Source: Bacteroidaceae bacterium
GTDB taxonomy: Bacteria; Bacteroidota; Bacteroidia; Bacteroidales; Bacteroidaceae
NCBI GenBank assembly: GCA_900772575.1
Contig: CAAHEN010000044.1
Location: forward strand, 1-8,562
DNA length: 8,562 nucleotides
Reading direction: 5' to 3'
In this document: piece after piece, positions 1 to 6,505 of the stretch
Layout of the letters: each line of letters begins with the position of its first letter
Numbering within the stretch: the stretch's first letter is position 1
Program-made: the position numbers and the translations under genes
The notes under the pieces: model-generated
Told to the model about the DNA's origin: nothing
Databases searched by the model: none
Seen by the model: only the letters and a program-made list of their open reading frames with translations

Positions 1-726
1 ACCCGCCAGTGTCAGCAGTTCAGGGTCGCCGGGGCCGAAACCGACGAGGGTGACCCGCCCGAAGGCACGACGCATGTCGTGACGCCCGAAGCGGGCTTTC
101 AGTTCGGGGCGGCCACAGCGCCCGGTTACGGCGAGATGGCCTTGCAGGGGGTGGGTCTTGAAGGGGAGGCGCTCGGCGGCGCGGTGGGCCAACCCGAGAC
201 GCTGGAGGGCGCACGTGGCCACAATCAGCGCGTCGACATGGCCGCTGTCGACCTGCGCGATGCGCTCCTCGATGGTGCCGCGTATGCTGACCACCTCGAT
301 GTCGGGGCGCAGCCGCAACAGTTCGGCCTTGCGCATGGAAGAACTGGTGCCGATGCGGCTGCCGGGGGGGAGATCCGACAGTTTGGTGCCGCACCGGCTG
401 ACCAGTGAGTCACTTTTGTCCGAAGCCTCAGTGAGGCAGTAGAGCTCGATGCCCTCGGGCAACGGATAGGGCAGGTCTTTGGCGGAGTGGACAGCGATGT
501 CAGCTGTGCCGTCGAGCACGGCGCTGTCCAGCTCACGGGTGAAGAAGTCCTCAGCGATGCCGGTGGCCATCAGCGAGATGTCCTTGTGCCTGTCGCCATA
601 GGAACTGATCTCCTCCACCTCGAACCGGAGTTCGGGGAAGAGGGCCGCCAGTTCGCCGACCTGCAGCAGGGCCAGCGGACTGTTGCGGCTGATGACCTTT
701 ATGATGGGGTTGTCCTGGGATTTCAT
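1..726 (-). CDS. cobA: HemC-like domain fused to uroporphyrinogen-III C-methyltransferase, 3' end cut off by window edge
   Basis: 242 residues are visible; the frame is open at the left edge. Residues 8-205 resemble domains 1 and 2 of hydroxymethylbilane synthase: SRNSPLAL (13-20), HSAKDLP with Lys83 and the catalytic-type Asp84, IGTSSSMRK (125-133), and Arg149 and Arg155 in SIRGTIEER. HemC domain 3, which carries the cofactor-binding cysteine, is missing. Instead residues 224-241 are the N-terminal SAM-binding motif of SUMT (VTLVGFGPGDPELLTLAG). SUMT methylates uroporphyrinogen III to precorrin-2, the precursor of siroheme and cobalamin. Compared with E. coli HemC from memory, Lys55, Lys59 and Arg131 are replaced by Thr, Glu and Met, so the HemC part is probably not an active deaminase. 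The ATG overlaps the pstA-like stop as ATGA, showing translational coupling. A HemD domain could follow outside the window. Its likely role here is siroheme supply for the reductase in the same operon. Confidence 0.85.
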   Translation of the reverse strand, partial: MKSQDNPIIKVISRNSPLALLQVGELAALFPELRFEVEEISSYGDRHKDISLMATGIAEDFFTRELDSAVLDGTADIAVHSAKDLPYPLPEGIELYCLTEASDKSDSLVSRCGTKLSDLPPGSRIGTSSSMRKAELLRLRPDIEVVSIRGTIEERIAQVDSGHVDALIVATCALQRLGLAHRAAERLPFKTHPLQGHLAVTGRCGRPELKARFGRHDMRRAFGRVTLVGFGPGDPELLTLAG

Positions 727-1571
727 TTGATTCTGTTTTTCGAAAAGCGGGCGGTGATGACGCGCCCCGTGATGCTGAGCACGAGCACGATGACAGTCAG
801 CAACAGCGCGGCGGCGTAGGCCCGCTCACGCACCTCGGGAATGGGACTCGACAGTTGGAAGAAAACCGACAGCGGCAAGGTGGCGGCGGGCTGGTCGAGC
901 GACGTGGGCACGTTGTCGGTGAACCCAGCGGTGAAGAGCACACCGGCGGCGTCGCCGATAGCGCGGCCGACGGAGAGCAGCGTGGCGGTGGCGATGCCCG
1001 GCGCTATCTGGCGGAGCACGATGCCACAGGCCTCCAGCTTCGTGGCGCCAAGCGAGTAGGTGGCGTCGAGCAGGTCGCGGGGGACATTCTTGGCCACCTC
1101 GTCCATCGAGCGGACGAAGATGGGGATGATGAGCAGCGTGATGACGATGATGCCGCCCAGCAACGATGTGCCGAGCCCGAAATAGACCATGAGTGTGAAG
1201 GCGAAGGCGCCATAGACAATGGAGGGGATGCCGAAGAGCACATCGAACGACATGCGGGCGGCATAGGCCAGTCGCGACCCCTTGCGCAGGTAGACATTGA
1301 TGTAGAACACGATGGGCAGGCTGACGGCCAGCCCCAGCACCGTCGAACTCCCGACGATCATCAGCGAACCGGCGATGGCGTTCAGAATGCCGCCCTCACG
1401 CCCCAGGTAAAAACCGCCACCAGGCAGCGAACTGACCATCTCCCACGTCAGGGCATGGAAACCGGTCTTGCCGATCGTCCACAGGATACTGGCGAAAAAA
1501 CCGAACACCAGCAGGGTGGCGGCCACCATCAGCAGGGTGACCAGCCGTTCCTCAACAAACTTCCATTTCAT
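723..1571 (-). CDS. pstA: PstA-like ABC transporter permease
   Basis: 282-residue inner-membrane permease of the PstA family, normal length. Hydrophobic segments lie at about residues 10-32, 62-92, 108-132, 135-153, 190-215 and 252-275. Family landmarks are PGGGFYLGREGGILNAIAG (50-68), FGIPSIVYG (113-121) and an EAA loop around 169-192 (DATYSLGATKLEACGIVLRQ). The stretch after the loop reads GRAIGDAAGVLFTAG, where PstA usually has G-E-T-A-P-L-L; Glu is replaced by Asp and the Thr and Pro are lost. It pairs with the PstC-like permease to form the channel energised by the PstB-like ATPase. The start ATG overlaps the pstC-like stop by 4 bases (ATGA), and its own stop overlaps the hemC/cobA-like start the same way, so the three are translationally coupled. 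Family assignment is firm. Phosphate as substrate is not established, given the sulfite reductase in the operon. Confidence 0.9.
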   Translation of the reverse strand: MKWKFVEERLVTLLMVAATLLVFGFFASILWTIGKTGFHALTWEMVSSLPGGGFYLGREGGILNAIAGSLMIVGSSTVLGLAVSLPIVFYINVYLRKGSRLAYAARMSFDVLFGIPSIVYGAFAFTLMVYFGLGTSLLGGIIVITLLIIPIFVRSMDEVAKNVPRDLLDATYSLGATKLEACGIVLRQIAPGIATATLLSVGRAIGDAAGVLFTAGFTDNVPTSLDQPAATLPLSVFFQLSSPIPEVRERAYAAALLLTVIVLVLSITGRVITARFSKNRIK

Positions 1572-2476
1572 AGCTTGAACCTCCTTTCCACCTTTTGCAG
1601 GACTAGCCTGGACACGGCGTTGAACAACAGAATGATGACAAACAGAATCAGGGCGGCGAACATCAGCGCGGACTCATACATGGGCAGCGACAGCATCTCG
1701 CCGTAGTTGTTGGCGATCAGGGCGGGCAGCGGGTAGACCGCATCGAAGAGCGAATGGGGGATGCCCACCATATTGCCGCAGACCATCAGCACGGCCAGTG
1801 TCTCGCCGAAGGCTTTCGACACAGCCAGCACCACCGCCGCGATGATGCCCGGCGAGGCCTTGCGCAGAATGATGGAGCGCGAGATCTGCCAGCGCGTGGC
1901 GCCCAGTGAGGCCGAGGCCTCTTTCAGGTCGTGCGGGATGGCGGTGAACAGCTCGATGAAGAGGCTCACGAGCAGGGGGATTATCATGACGCTCAGCACG
2001 ACACCGCCGGCCAGCAGGGTGTAGCCGTTGGTGTAGTCCACGAAGAGCGGGCCGAGCCGGTCGGCGATGACGGGCACGATGACCAGCGTACCCCACAGGC
2101 CGTAGACCACGGAGGGAATGCCGGCCAAGATGTCGAGTACCGGGAAGATGACGCGCTTCACCAGCGGGTGGGCCTGCTCGGTCAGGAACAGGGCCGTCAG
2201 CAGGGAGATGGGGACAGCGATGGCCACGGCCAGGGCCGTCACGCAGACGGAAGAGAGGATGAAAGGCAGGAAACCGAACTTGCCGCTCAGCGGGCTCCAG
2301 TCCGAACCGGTGAGCAGGTCGCGGAGCGAGTAAGCGCCCAGTATGTCGGCTGACTGCCAGACCAGCCCGGCCCCCATGGCCAGCAGGGTGAAGAGGGAGA
2401 GCACCGTCAGCGCGAGCATCACCCGCCTCACCAGCCTGTCCTTGGCCACTCTTCGTTCCAACGATGAAAATCCCAT
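1568..2476 (-). CDS. pstC: PstC-like ABC transporter permease
   Basis: 302-residue inner-membrane permease of the PstC family. A short basic N-terminus (ERRVAKDRLVRR) leads into a first membrane segment at about 20-40. Others lie at about 68-98, 108-136, 152-180, 208-233 and 268-292. Landmarks are FGFLPFILSS (67-76), AGIPSVVYGLWGT (118-130) and the EAA coupling loop EASASLGATRWQISRSIILR (186-205), followed by a SKAFGETLAV stretch equivalent to the usual RAIGET region. The ATG lies 22 bases after the pstS-like stop, and the stop TGA overlaps the pstA-like ATG. It would form a heterodimeric channel with the PstA-like protein and dock the PstB-like ATPase through the EAA loop. The residues visible in the permease do not reveal the substrate. 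Confidence 0.92.
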   Translation of the reverse strand: MGFSSLERRVAKDRLVRRVMLALTVLSLFTLLAMGAGLVWQSADILGAYSLRDLLTGSDWSPLSGKFGFLPFILSSVCVTALAVAIAVPISLLTALFLTEQAHPLVKRVIFPVLDILAGIPSVVYGLWGTLVIVPVIADRLGPLFVDYTNGYTLLAGGVVLSVMIIPLLVSLFIELFTAIPHDLKEASASLGATRWQISRSIILRKASPGIIAAVVLAVSKAFGETLAVLMVCGNMVGIPHSLFDAVYPLPALIANNYGEMLSLPMYESALMFAALILFVIILLFNAVSRLVLQKVERRFKL

Positions 2477-2498
2477 AGGTCAGTGTCCGTTTGTTTTG

Positions 2499-3464
2499 TC
2501 AGTTCAACTTCTTGAGCTCCTGCCCGAGCTGGTCCTTCTGCAAGGAGATGTAGCCCGTCTCCTCGGCATATTTCTGCCCCTCGGTCAGGACGTAGCGCAG
2601 GAAAGCTGCCAGAGCGGTGTAGGCGCCGGGCTTGCCCTTGGTGACCATGTAGAGGTCGCGGGCCGGCGGCGAGGGAAACTTCCCGGCCTTGATGGCCTGC
2701 GTCAGGCGCTTCGACGTGGCGTAGAAGTCCTCGTCGGCGGTGATGCGCCCGTTGCCGTCCAAGTCGATGGGGATGACGGCCAGCCCCTCATAGGGCTTCT
2801 GCGTCTTCTGGTCATAGACGTAGGCGATATTGTTGAAGCCGATGCCGACGCGGTCTTTCTGGATGGCCGACGCGACGCCGGGGTCACCGAAGACGGCTGT
2901 GCCTTTCAGGTCTTCCTGCCGCTTGCCGAGCCAGGCGGCGAAGGTCTCGGCGGCGCCACAGGCGTCGGAGCGGGTGAAGACGTGCACGGGCACGTCGGAC
3001 GCGGTGCCAAGCAACTGGCCCCAAGTGGCGTACTTGCCGTTCCAGAGGTCTTGTGCCGCCTTCAGGCTCAGGCCCTTCTTGCGGAGCTCGCCGTAGAGCG
3101 GGTTGTTCACGTTGACGGTCGGGACGACGGCGTCCTTGACCACGGCAATGGCCAGTGCGCCCTTGGCGCGCTCCTCGGGATAGACCTCGCGCGACACCAT
3201 GCCGATGTCGACCATCTGGCTCAGCACGTCGGTCATGCCCTTGCCGGCACCACCGCCGGAGATGTCGATTTTCACGTTGGGGTGCAACTGCCGGAACTCG
3301 TCGGCCCAGCGCACAGCGAGGGGGTAGAGGGCAAAGGCCCCGGATATCTGGATTTTTCCGGTCAGGGTGTCGCCCGTGACGGCGCGGCCTTGCTCCCGCT
3401 GGCCGCCGGAGCAACTGGCGGCCAAACATACGAGTGCGGCACAGAGTAGGTAATGGATTCGCAT
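2499..3464 (-). CDS. pstS: PstS-like periplasmic binding lipoprotein with an EF-hand-like loop
   Basis: 321-residue substrate-binding protein. The N-terminus is a lipoprotein signal: hydrophobic residues 5-17, then a lipobox LAAS-Cys18. The residues after Cys18 (SGGQRE) lack the acidic surface-export signature of Bacteroidetes, which suggests the inner-membrane periplasmic face. PstS-type landmarks are ISGAFALYPLAVRWADEF (40-57), SGGGAGKGM (69-77), VDIGMVSREVYPEE (85-98) and RSDACGAAETF (165-175). In the last, the Ser and Thr of the usual DGSGT anion loop are Cys and Ala. Residues 234-245 (DLDGNGRITADE) match a 12-residue EF-hand calcium loop at positions 1, 3, 5, 6, 8 and 12. It lies 54 bases after the reductase gene and 22 before the permease gene. 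The ligand is probably a tetrahedral or similar oxyanion; phosphate is the default family call, but a sulfur oxyanion fits the operon. Confidence 0.88.
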   Translation of the reverse strand: MRIHYLLCAALVCLAASCSGGQREQGRAVTGDTLTGKIQISGAFALYPLAVRWADEFRQLHPNVKIDISGGGAGKGMTDVLSQMVDIGMVSREVYPEERAKGALAIAVVKDAVVPTVNVNNPLYGELRKKGLSLKAAQDLWNGKYATWGQLLGTASDVPVHVFTRSDACGAAETFAAWLGKRQEDLKGTAVFGDPGVASAIQKDRVGIGFNNIAYVYDQKTQKPYEGLAVIPIDLDGNGRITADEDFYATSKRLTQAIKAGKFPSPPARDLYMVTKGKPGAYTALAAFLRYVLTEGQKYAEETGYISLQKDQLGQELKKLN

Positions 3465-3506
3465 GGTGATGAGATGGGTTTAAGTGTTGGTATGCCGGTG
3501 ACGGTT

Positions 3507-3530
3507 CGTCCGCCCCGCTCAGTGCGGACG
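3507..3530 (-). other. Hairpin over the sulfite reductase stop codon
   Basis: CGTCCGC (3507-3513) and GCGGACG (3524-3530) form a perfect 7-base stem around ten bases that include the stop codon at 3519-3521. No T run follows on the minus strand, so read-through into the pstS-like gene is expected. An mRNA processing or stabilising role is possible. Confidence 0.4.
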
Positions 3531-5234
3531 CTCGCCGAAGAGGCGGTCTGCACCCCAGTCGGTGTAGTAGCCGCTGTCGGTCTCGAAGGCGGGAACCTCA
3601 GCGTAGTCGGCCAGCAGTCCGATGGCCCTGTCGCGCCCGTCGCCCTTCAGGTAGTCGGCGAAACTGCGGCCCGCCCCCTCCTGGAGATAGGCCGCCAGCA
3701 GCCGGCTGACGTAGTGCGGTACGTCGTGGGCGCCCAGACAGCCGATAGGCTGCGACAGCGCGGGGTGGTCATGGCGACTGGCCGAGAGGTAGACCTGGTA
3801 GCCGGGATAGGTGTGGCTACCGTTGCGCATGGCGCGTCCGGCGAAGCCCAGGTCGGCCCAGAGCTGCTGCCCGCAGGAGTTGGGACAGCCCGTCACGTGG
3901 ATGGCCACGTCGCTGAGGCGATCGAGGTCGAGGCCGCTCCGCAGGAGTTCGTCGCGGATGGCGGTGACGAGCCCCTTGGAGAGGCAGATGCCGATGCGGC
4001 ACATGTCAGCGCCCGTACACGAGATGATGTTGTTCACCATGACGGGCACAGCCGTCTCGTCCTTGAAGTCGCGGAGCAGGAGGTAGAGCTCGGGCAGGGC
4101 GTGCTCGGGAATGTTGCGCAGGCGGATATTCTGCGTGTTGGTGAAGCGGAGGGTGTGGTCGCCGAAGGTCTGGAGCAGGCCGAGGAGCTGGTCCAGGCGC
4201 GCCACGCGCCCGTCGGTGAGCCAGATGTTGCCCAGCAGCACGGGGAAGAGCACTGAGCAATAGCCCTGCTGCCGCTGCGACGTCACATAGCGGCGGCGCC
4301 ACAGCCTGTAAGCGGCCTCGACATCGCCCAGACTGGGCACTGGCCGGTAGGCATAGGGCGGGCGCTCGTCGATGTTCGTGTCCACGTCGAGGGGGGCACT
4401 GGCTGTCCGGGCTTTCCCGTAATACTCCTTGATGAGGCGCAGGGTCTCCTCCTCGCCGAGCTTGTAGAAGACGAAGCGTAGGCGGGCCTGGCTCCTGACC
4501 TTGCGGTTGCCGTAGTCGAGAAAGAAATTCTTGAGGCCCTTGGCCAGCGCATAGAGCTCTTCGGCGGGCAGGAAGTCATAGAGCAGCCACCCGACGGTGG
4601 GTTTGTTGCCACCGCCACCGCCGACGTAGACGCGGAAGCCGCGCCGGCCGTCCTTGATGCGGGCCACGAGGCCGAGGTCGTTGATGGCGGCGTAGTCCAC
4701 GTCGCCCTCGGCGGAGCTGAAGGCGAACTTCAGCTTGCGCGGCATGCCGTAGGAGTCGGGCTCGGCGATCAGACGTGAGGTCAGTTCCATGGCATAGGGC
4801 GTGGTGTCGAAAGTCTCCTCGGCGCCGATGCCGCTCAGCTCGCTGACCAGGATGTTGCGCACGGTGTTGCCGCCGCCCCCCTTGGTGGCCAGTCCGATGG
4901 CCTGCAGGTCGGTGAGCACCTGGTCCACCTCGTCGAGCGCCAAGTCCTGTATCTGGATCTCCTGCCGCGTGGTGAGGTGGAGCAGGTCGGAGCCATGGGC
5001 GCGGGCGATGGCGATCAACTGGCGCAGCTGAGCGGGCGTGATGACACCGCCGGTGGTGCGCACGCGGGCCATGTAGCTCTCGTCGCGCCGCTGCTCGTAG
5101 ACACCCATCTCCGTGCGATAGGCCTTGAAGTCGGCGGCCGGGAGCCGCTTGTCTTCGTAGTCCCTGGCCTTTGAGGCAAATTCTGAGATACTGCCCGACA
5201 GGGTGTCGGGCAACCGGTACGTCACGCTGCTCAT
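3519..5234 (-). CDS. sir: Siroheme/4Fe-4S assimilatory sulfite reductase (nitrite/sulfite reductase family)
   Basis: 571 residues, typical of the single-chain ferredoxin-type nitrite/sulfite reductases. Two tandem half-repeats are visible, each with a ferredoxin-like N-terminal strand (GVITPAQLRQLIAIARAH at 63-80; TDGRVARLDQLLGLLQTFG at 340-358). The cluster and siroheme ligands are Cys406, Cys412, Cys450 and Cys454 in C-x5-C...C-x3-C (CTGADMC, GCPNSCG). Likely siroheme and anion contacts are Arg57/Arg59, Arg90 (TTRQEIQ) and Arg126 (GNTVRN). Residues 165-169 read PRKLK. Sulfite reductases carry K-x-K here and nitrite reductases K-x-N (E. coli and spinach proteins, from memory), so sulfite is the better substrate call. 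The reaction is six-electron reduction of sulfite to sulfide for cysteine synthesis in the cytoplasm. No CysJ-like flavoprotein is adjacent, so ferredoxin or flavodoxin probably donates electrons; two flavodoxins are encoded divergently nearby. Hairpins sit at both ends of the cistron. Confidence 0.93.
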   Translation of the reverse strand: MSSVTYRLPDTLSGSISEFASKARDYEDKRLPAADFKAYRTEMGVYEQRRDESYMARVRTTGGVITPAQLRQLIAIARAHGSDLLHLTTRQEIQIQDLALDEVDQVLTDLQAIGLATKGGGGNTVRNILVSELSGIGAEETFDTTPYAMELTSRLIAEPDSYGMPRKLKFAFSSAEGDVDYAAINDLGLVARIKDGRRGFRVYVGGGGGNKPTVGWLLYDFLPAEELYALAKGLKNFFLDYGNRKVRSQARLRFVFYKLGEEETLRLIKEYYGKARTASAPLDVDTNIDERPPYAYRPVPSLGDVEAAYRLWRRRYVTSQRQQGYCSVLFPVLLGNIWLTDGRVARLDQLLGLLQTFGDHTLRFTNTQNIRLRNIPEHALPELYLLLRDFKDETAVPVMVNNIISCTGADMCRIGICLSKGLVTAIRDELLRSGLDLDRLSDVAIHVTGCPNSCGQQLWADLGFAGRAMRNGSHTYPGYQVYLSASRHDHPALSQPIGCLGAHDVPHYVSRLLAAYLQEGAGRSFADYLKGDGRDRAIGLLADYAEVPAFETDSGYYTDWGADRLFGERPH

Positions 5235-5283
5235 ATGCTGTTATGTCTGTGTGTGTTGTTCTTGTGTGATGTGTTGGGTTCAG

Positions 5284-5307
5284 CCCCAATCGGCCATTGG
5301 ACCGGGG
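5284..5307 (-). other. Hairpin between pstB-like and sulfite reductase genes
   Basis: CCAAT (5286-5290) and ATTGG (5296-5300) form a stem around CGGCC, extendable by CC/GG across a short bulge. It begins just after the pstB-like stop. A 12-base perfect palindrome GTTCAGCTGAAC (5307-5318) overlaps the stop, and GGGTTCAGC occurs twice (5276-5284 and 5305-5313). There is no T run, so it is not a clear terminator. Confidence 0.3.
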
Positions 5308-5308
5308 T

Positions 5309-6154
5309 TCAGCTGAACGCCCCCGACAGATACTGGCGGGTCAGCTCGTGGCTGGGGTGGTTGAACACCTCGTCGGCCGTGCCGGTCTCGATGATCTCAC
5401 CCAGATAGATGAAGACCACGCGATCCGCGATGCGGAGCGCCTGCCGCAAAGTGTGCGTCACGAGCACGATGCCGTAGTCCTTCTTCAGTTCGAGGAAGAG
5501 GTCTTCGATGTGGCGGCTCGACAGCGGATCGAGCGCCGACGTCGACTCGTCGCCCAGGATGAAGCGGGGGGCGACGGCCAGTCCGCGGGCGAGGCAGAGG
5601 CGCTGCTGCTGCCCAATGGAGAGAGCCGAGGCAGGACTGTGCAGGCGGTCTTTCACCTCCTCCCAGAGGCCGGCGGCGCGAAGGGTCTTCTCGACGATGC
5701 GATCCATCTGGCGGCGGTTGCCCAGGGAATGGATGCGGCAACCGAAGGTGATGTTGTCGTAGATGGACATGGGGAGCGGCGTGGGGCGCTGTGAGAGCAG
5801 ACCCATCTTTTTCCGGATATGGGTCAGTTCGGTGCCCTTGCCGTAGATGTTCTCGCCGTCTATCGTGATGCTGCCGCTCACCTTCACCCGCTTGTCCGTG
5901 TCGACCAAGCGGTTGATCGACTTGAGAAGCGTCGACTTGCCACAGCCCGACGGGCCGATGATGCACGTGATCTTGTTGTCGGGGAGCTCCAGATTGATGT
6001 CCTTCAGGATAGGCTTCCCCGCAATGGCGACATTGAGCCCTTTGATCTCGATCTTCGACTCACCCCGGGGCGTGCCGGCTGCGAGCGGCGCGGTCCTGAC
6101 TCTGGACGGCGTATGCGGATTGAATATCTGTCCGATGTATGAAAGTGCTCCCAT
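5309..6154 (-). CDS. pstB: PstB-like ABC transporter ATPase
   Basis: 281-residue ATPase. Walker A is GPSGCGKST (67-75), the Q-loop glutamine is Gln122 (LLSQRPTPLP), the signature is LSIGQQQR (178-185), Walker B is FILGDES (198-204) with catalytic Glu203, the D-loop is SALD (206-209) and the H-loop is His234. The C-terminal stretch IYLGEIIETGTADEVFNHP is characteristic of PstB. Two deviations from the usual PstB sequence are visible: the signature has Ile in place of the first Gly of LSGGQ, and Walker B ends DES rather than DEP. About 33 residues precede the ABC domain, slightly longer than usual; no internal ATG gives a shorter intact domain. It is first in the operon, 74 bases ahead of the reductase, rather than after pstA as in standard phosphate operons. 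It powers the PstC/PstA-like channel by ATP hydrolysis on the cytoplasmic side. Confidence 0.92.
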   Translation of the reverse strand: MGALSYIGQIFNPHTPSRVRTAPLAAGTPRGESKIEIKGLNVAIAGKPILKDINLELPDNKITCIIGPSGCGKSTLLKSINRLVDTDKRVKVSGSITIDGENIYGKGTELTHIRKKMGLLSQRPTPLPMSIYDNITFGCRIHSLGNRRQMDRIVEKTLRAAGLWEEVKDRLHSPASALSIGQQQRLCLARGLAVAPRFILGDESTSALDPLSSRHIEDLFLELKKDYGIVLVTHTLRQALRIADRVVFIYLGEIIETGTADEVFNHPSHELTRQYLSGAFS

Positions 6155-6219
6155 GTCTTTATAAATATAATGTGTGGTTGGGGGGAAAATATGTGACTGT
6201 GTCTGTTGGATTCTGGGTG

Positions 6220-6227
6220 CAAAGTTA
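6220..6227 (-). promoter_or_regulatory. Candidate -7 box for the pstB-led operon
   Basis: On the minus strand this reads TAACTTTG, a full match to the Bacteroidetes primary sigma -7 consensus TAnnTTTG. It lies 65 bases upstream of the pstB ATG, leaving a plausible CA-rich leader of about 55-60 bases. No good -33 TTG is found at the expected distance (about 6247-6251), so the promoter may be weak or activator-dependent. Confidence 0.4.
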
Positions 6228-6249
6228 GGCAGTGCCGGTGGCGCCAGGA

Positions 6250-6267
6250 ATACCGCAGGTGTGGTAT
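6250..6267. promoter_or_regulatory. Inverted repeat over the -33 area of the operon promoter
   Basis: ATACC (6250-6254) and GGTAT (6263-6267) are inverted around eight bases. The element overlaps where the -33 contact of the minus-strand promoter should be, and that promoter lacks a good -33 box. A regulator site is possible, but five-base arms are short enough to arise by chance. Confidence 0.2.
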
Positions 6268-6295
6268 ATTGGCTATTCGATGCCGGATCAGGCTG

Positions 6296-6335
6296 TCAGA
6301 ATGCCGTTTTTTCGCCGCGCTTTGCGTCATTCTGA
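6296..6335. repeat. 8-base perfect inverted repeat in the divergent region
   Basis: TCAGAATG (6296-6303) and CATTCTGA (6328-6335) are perfect inverted copies separated by 24 bases. The spacer contains a T6 run and a small GCGC-TTT-GCG foldback. It lies 141 bases upstream of pstB and could be an operator pair or an RNA stem. No neighbouring gene needs it as a terminator. Confidence 0.35.
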
Positions 6336-6390
6336 TGCACCGGGTGCCGACGGACGGAACCTCGCAAGAGCCTCCTAGCCGAGTGGTGAG

Positions 6391-6477
6391 ACCGCACTGC
6401 CGGCAGCCCGGTAACTGCTTGCGGGGATAGCGGCGCGGCTTTTCGGGGCTGCGGCGCCGAGGCAGTTCAGTGCGCGG
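6391..6477. other. GC-rich block with several mutually exclusive stems, possible structured RNA
   Basis: GCAGCCC (6403-6409) pairs perfectly with GGGCTGC (6446-6452), and CGGCGC (6431-6436) with GCGCCG (6454-6459). CCGCACTGCC (6392-6401) can pair with an interrupted complement at 6461-6476. CCCG at 6407-6410 could instead pair with CGGG at 6422-6425, so alternative folds compete. The strand, ends and expression are unknown, and no known family is recognised. Confidence 0.25.
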
Positions 6478-6505
6478 CAGCAAAATTCACCATAAATGGG
6501 TATTG

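Noticed and set aside
855..1706. Long plus-strand open frame opposite the pstA/pstC-like genes
   Set aside because: Its protein is low-complexity, rich in Gly, Asp, Gln and His, and matches no family; the minus strand encodes clear permeases. It is a high-GC antisense shadow.
2343..3449. 368-residue plus-strand open frame opposite the pstS-like gene
   Set aside because: The minus-strand product has a lipoprotein signal and PstS motifs, while this frame shows only Leu/Val/Gly-rich antisense sequence.
3453..4256. 267-residue plus-strand open frame opposite sulfite reductase
   Set aside because: It lies entirely over the cluster-ligand half of the reductase and has no recognisable domain.
6293..6303. 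Pho box half-site (CTGTCAGAATG)
   Set aside because: Only one approximate half-site is present, with no 11-base-phased partner, and a PhoB-type box is not established for this phylum.
6370..6460. tRNA gene suggested by AGCCGAGTGGT, a D-arm-like string
   Set aside because: No T-arm GGTTCGAATCC-like segment, anticodon stem or acceptor stem can be built around it.
6340..6480. Cobalamin riboswitch upstream of flavodoxin
   Set aside because: GGTGAGA and CCCGGTAACTG loosely recall its core, but the GCCACTG segment and the B12 box are absent and the spacing is wrong.
6004..6483. 159-residue minus-strand frame overlapping the start of the pstB-like gene
   Set aside because: It is Arg/Pro/Ser-rich, overlaps the pstB-like start in another frame, crosses the structured intergenic DNA and resembles no family.
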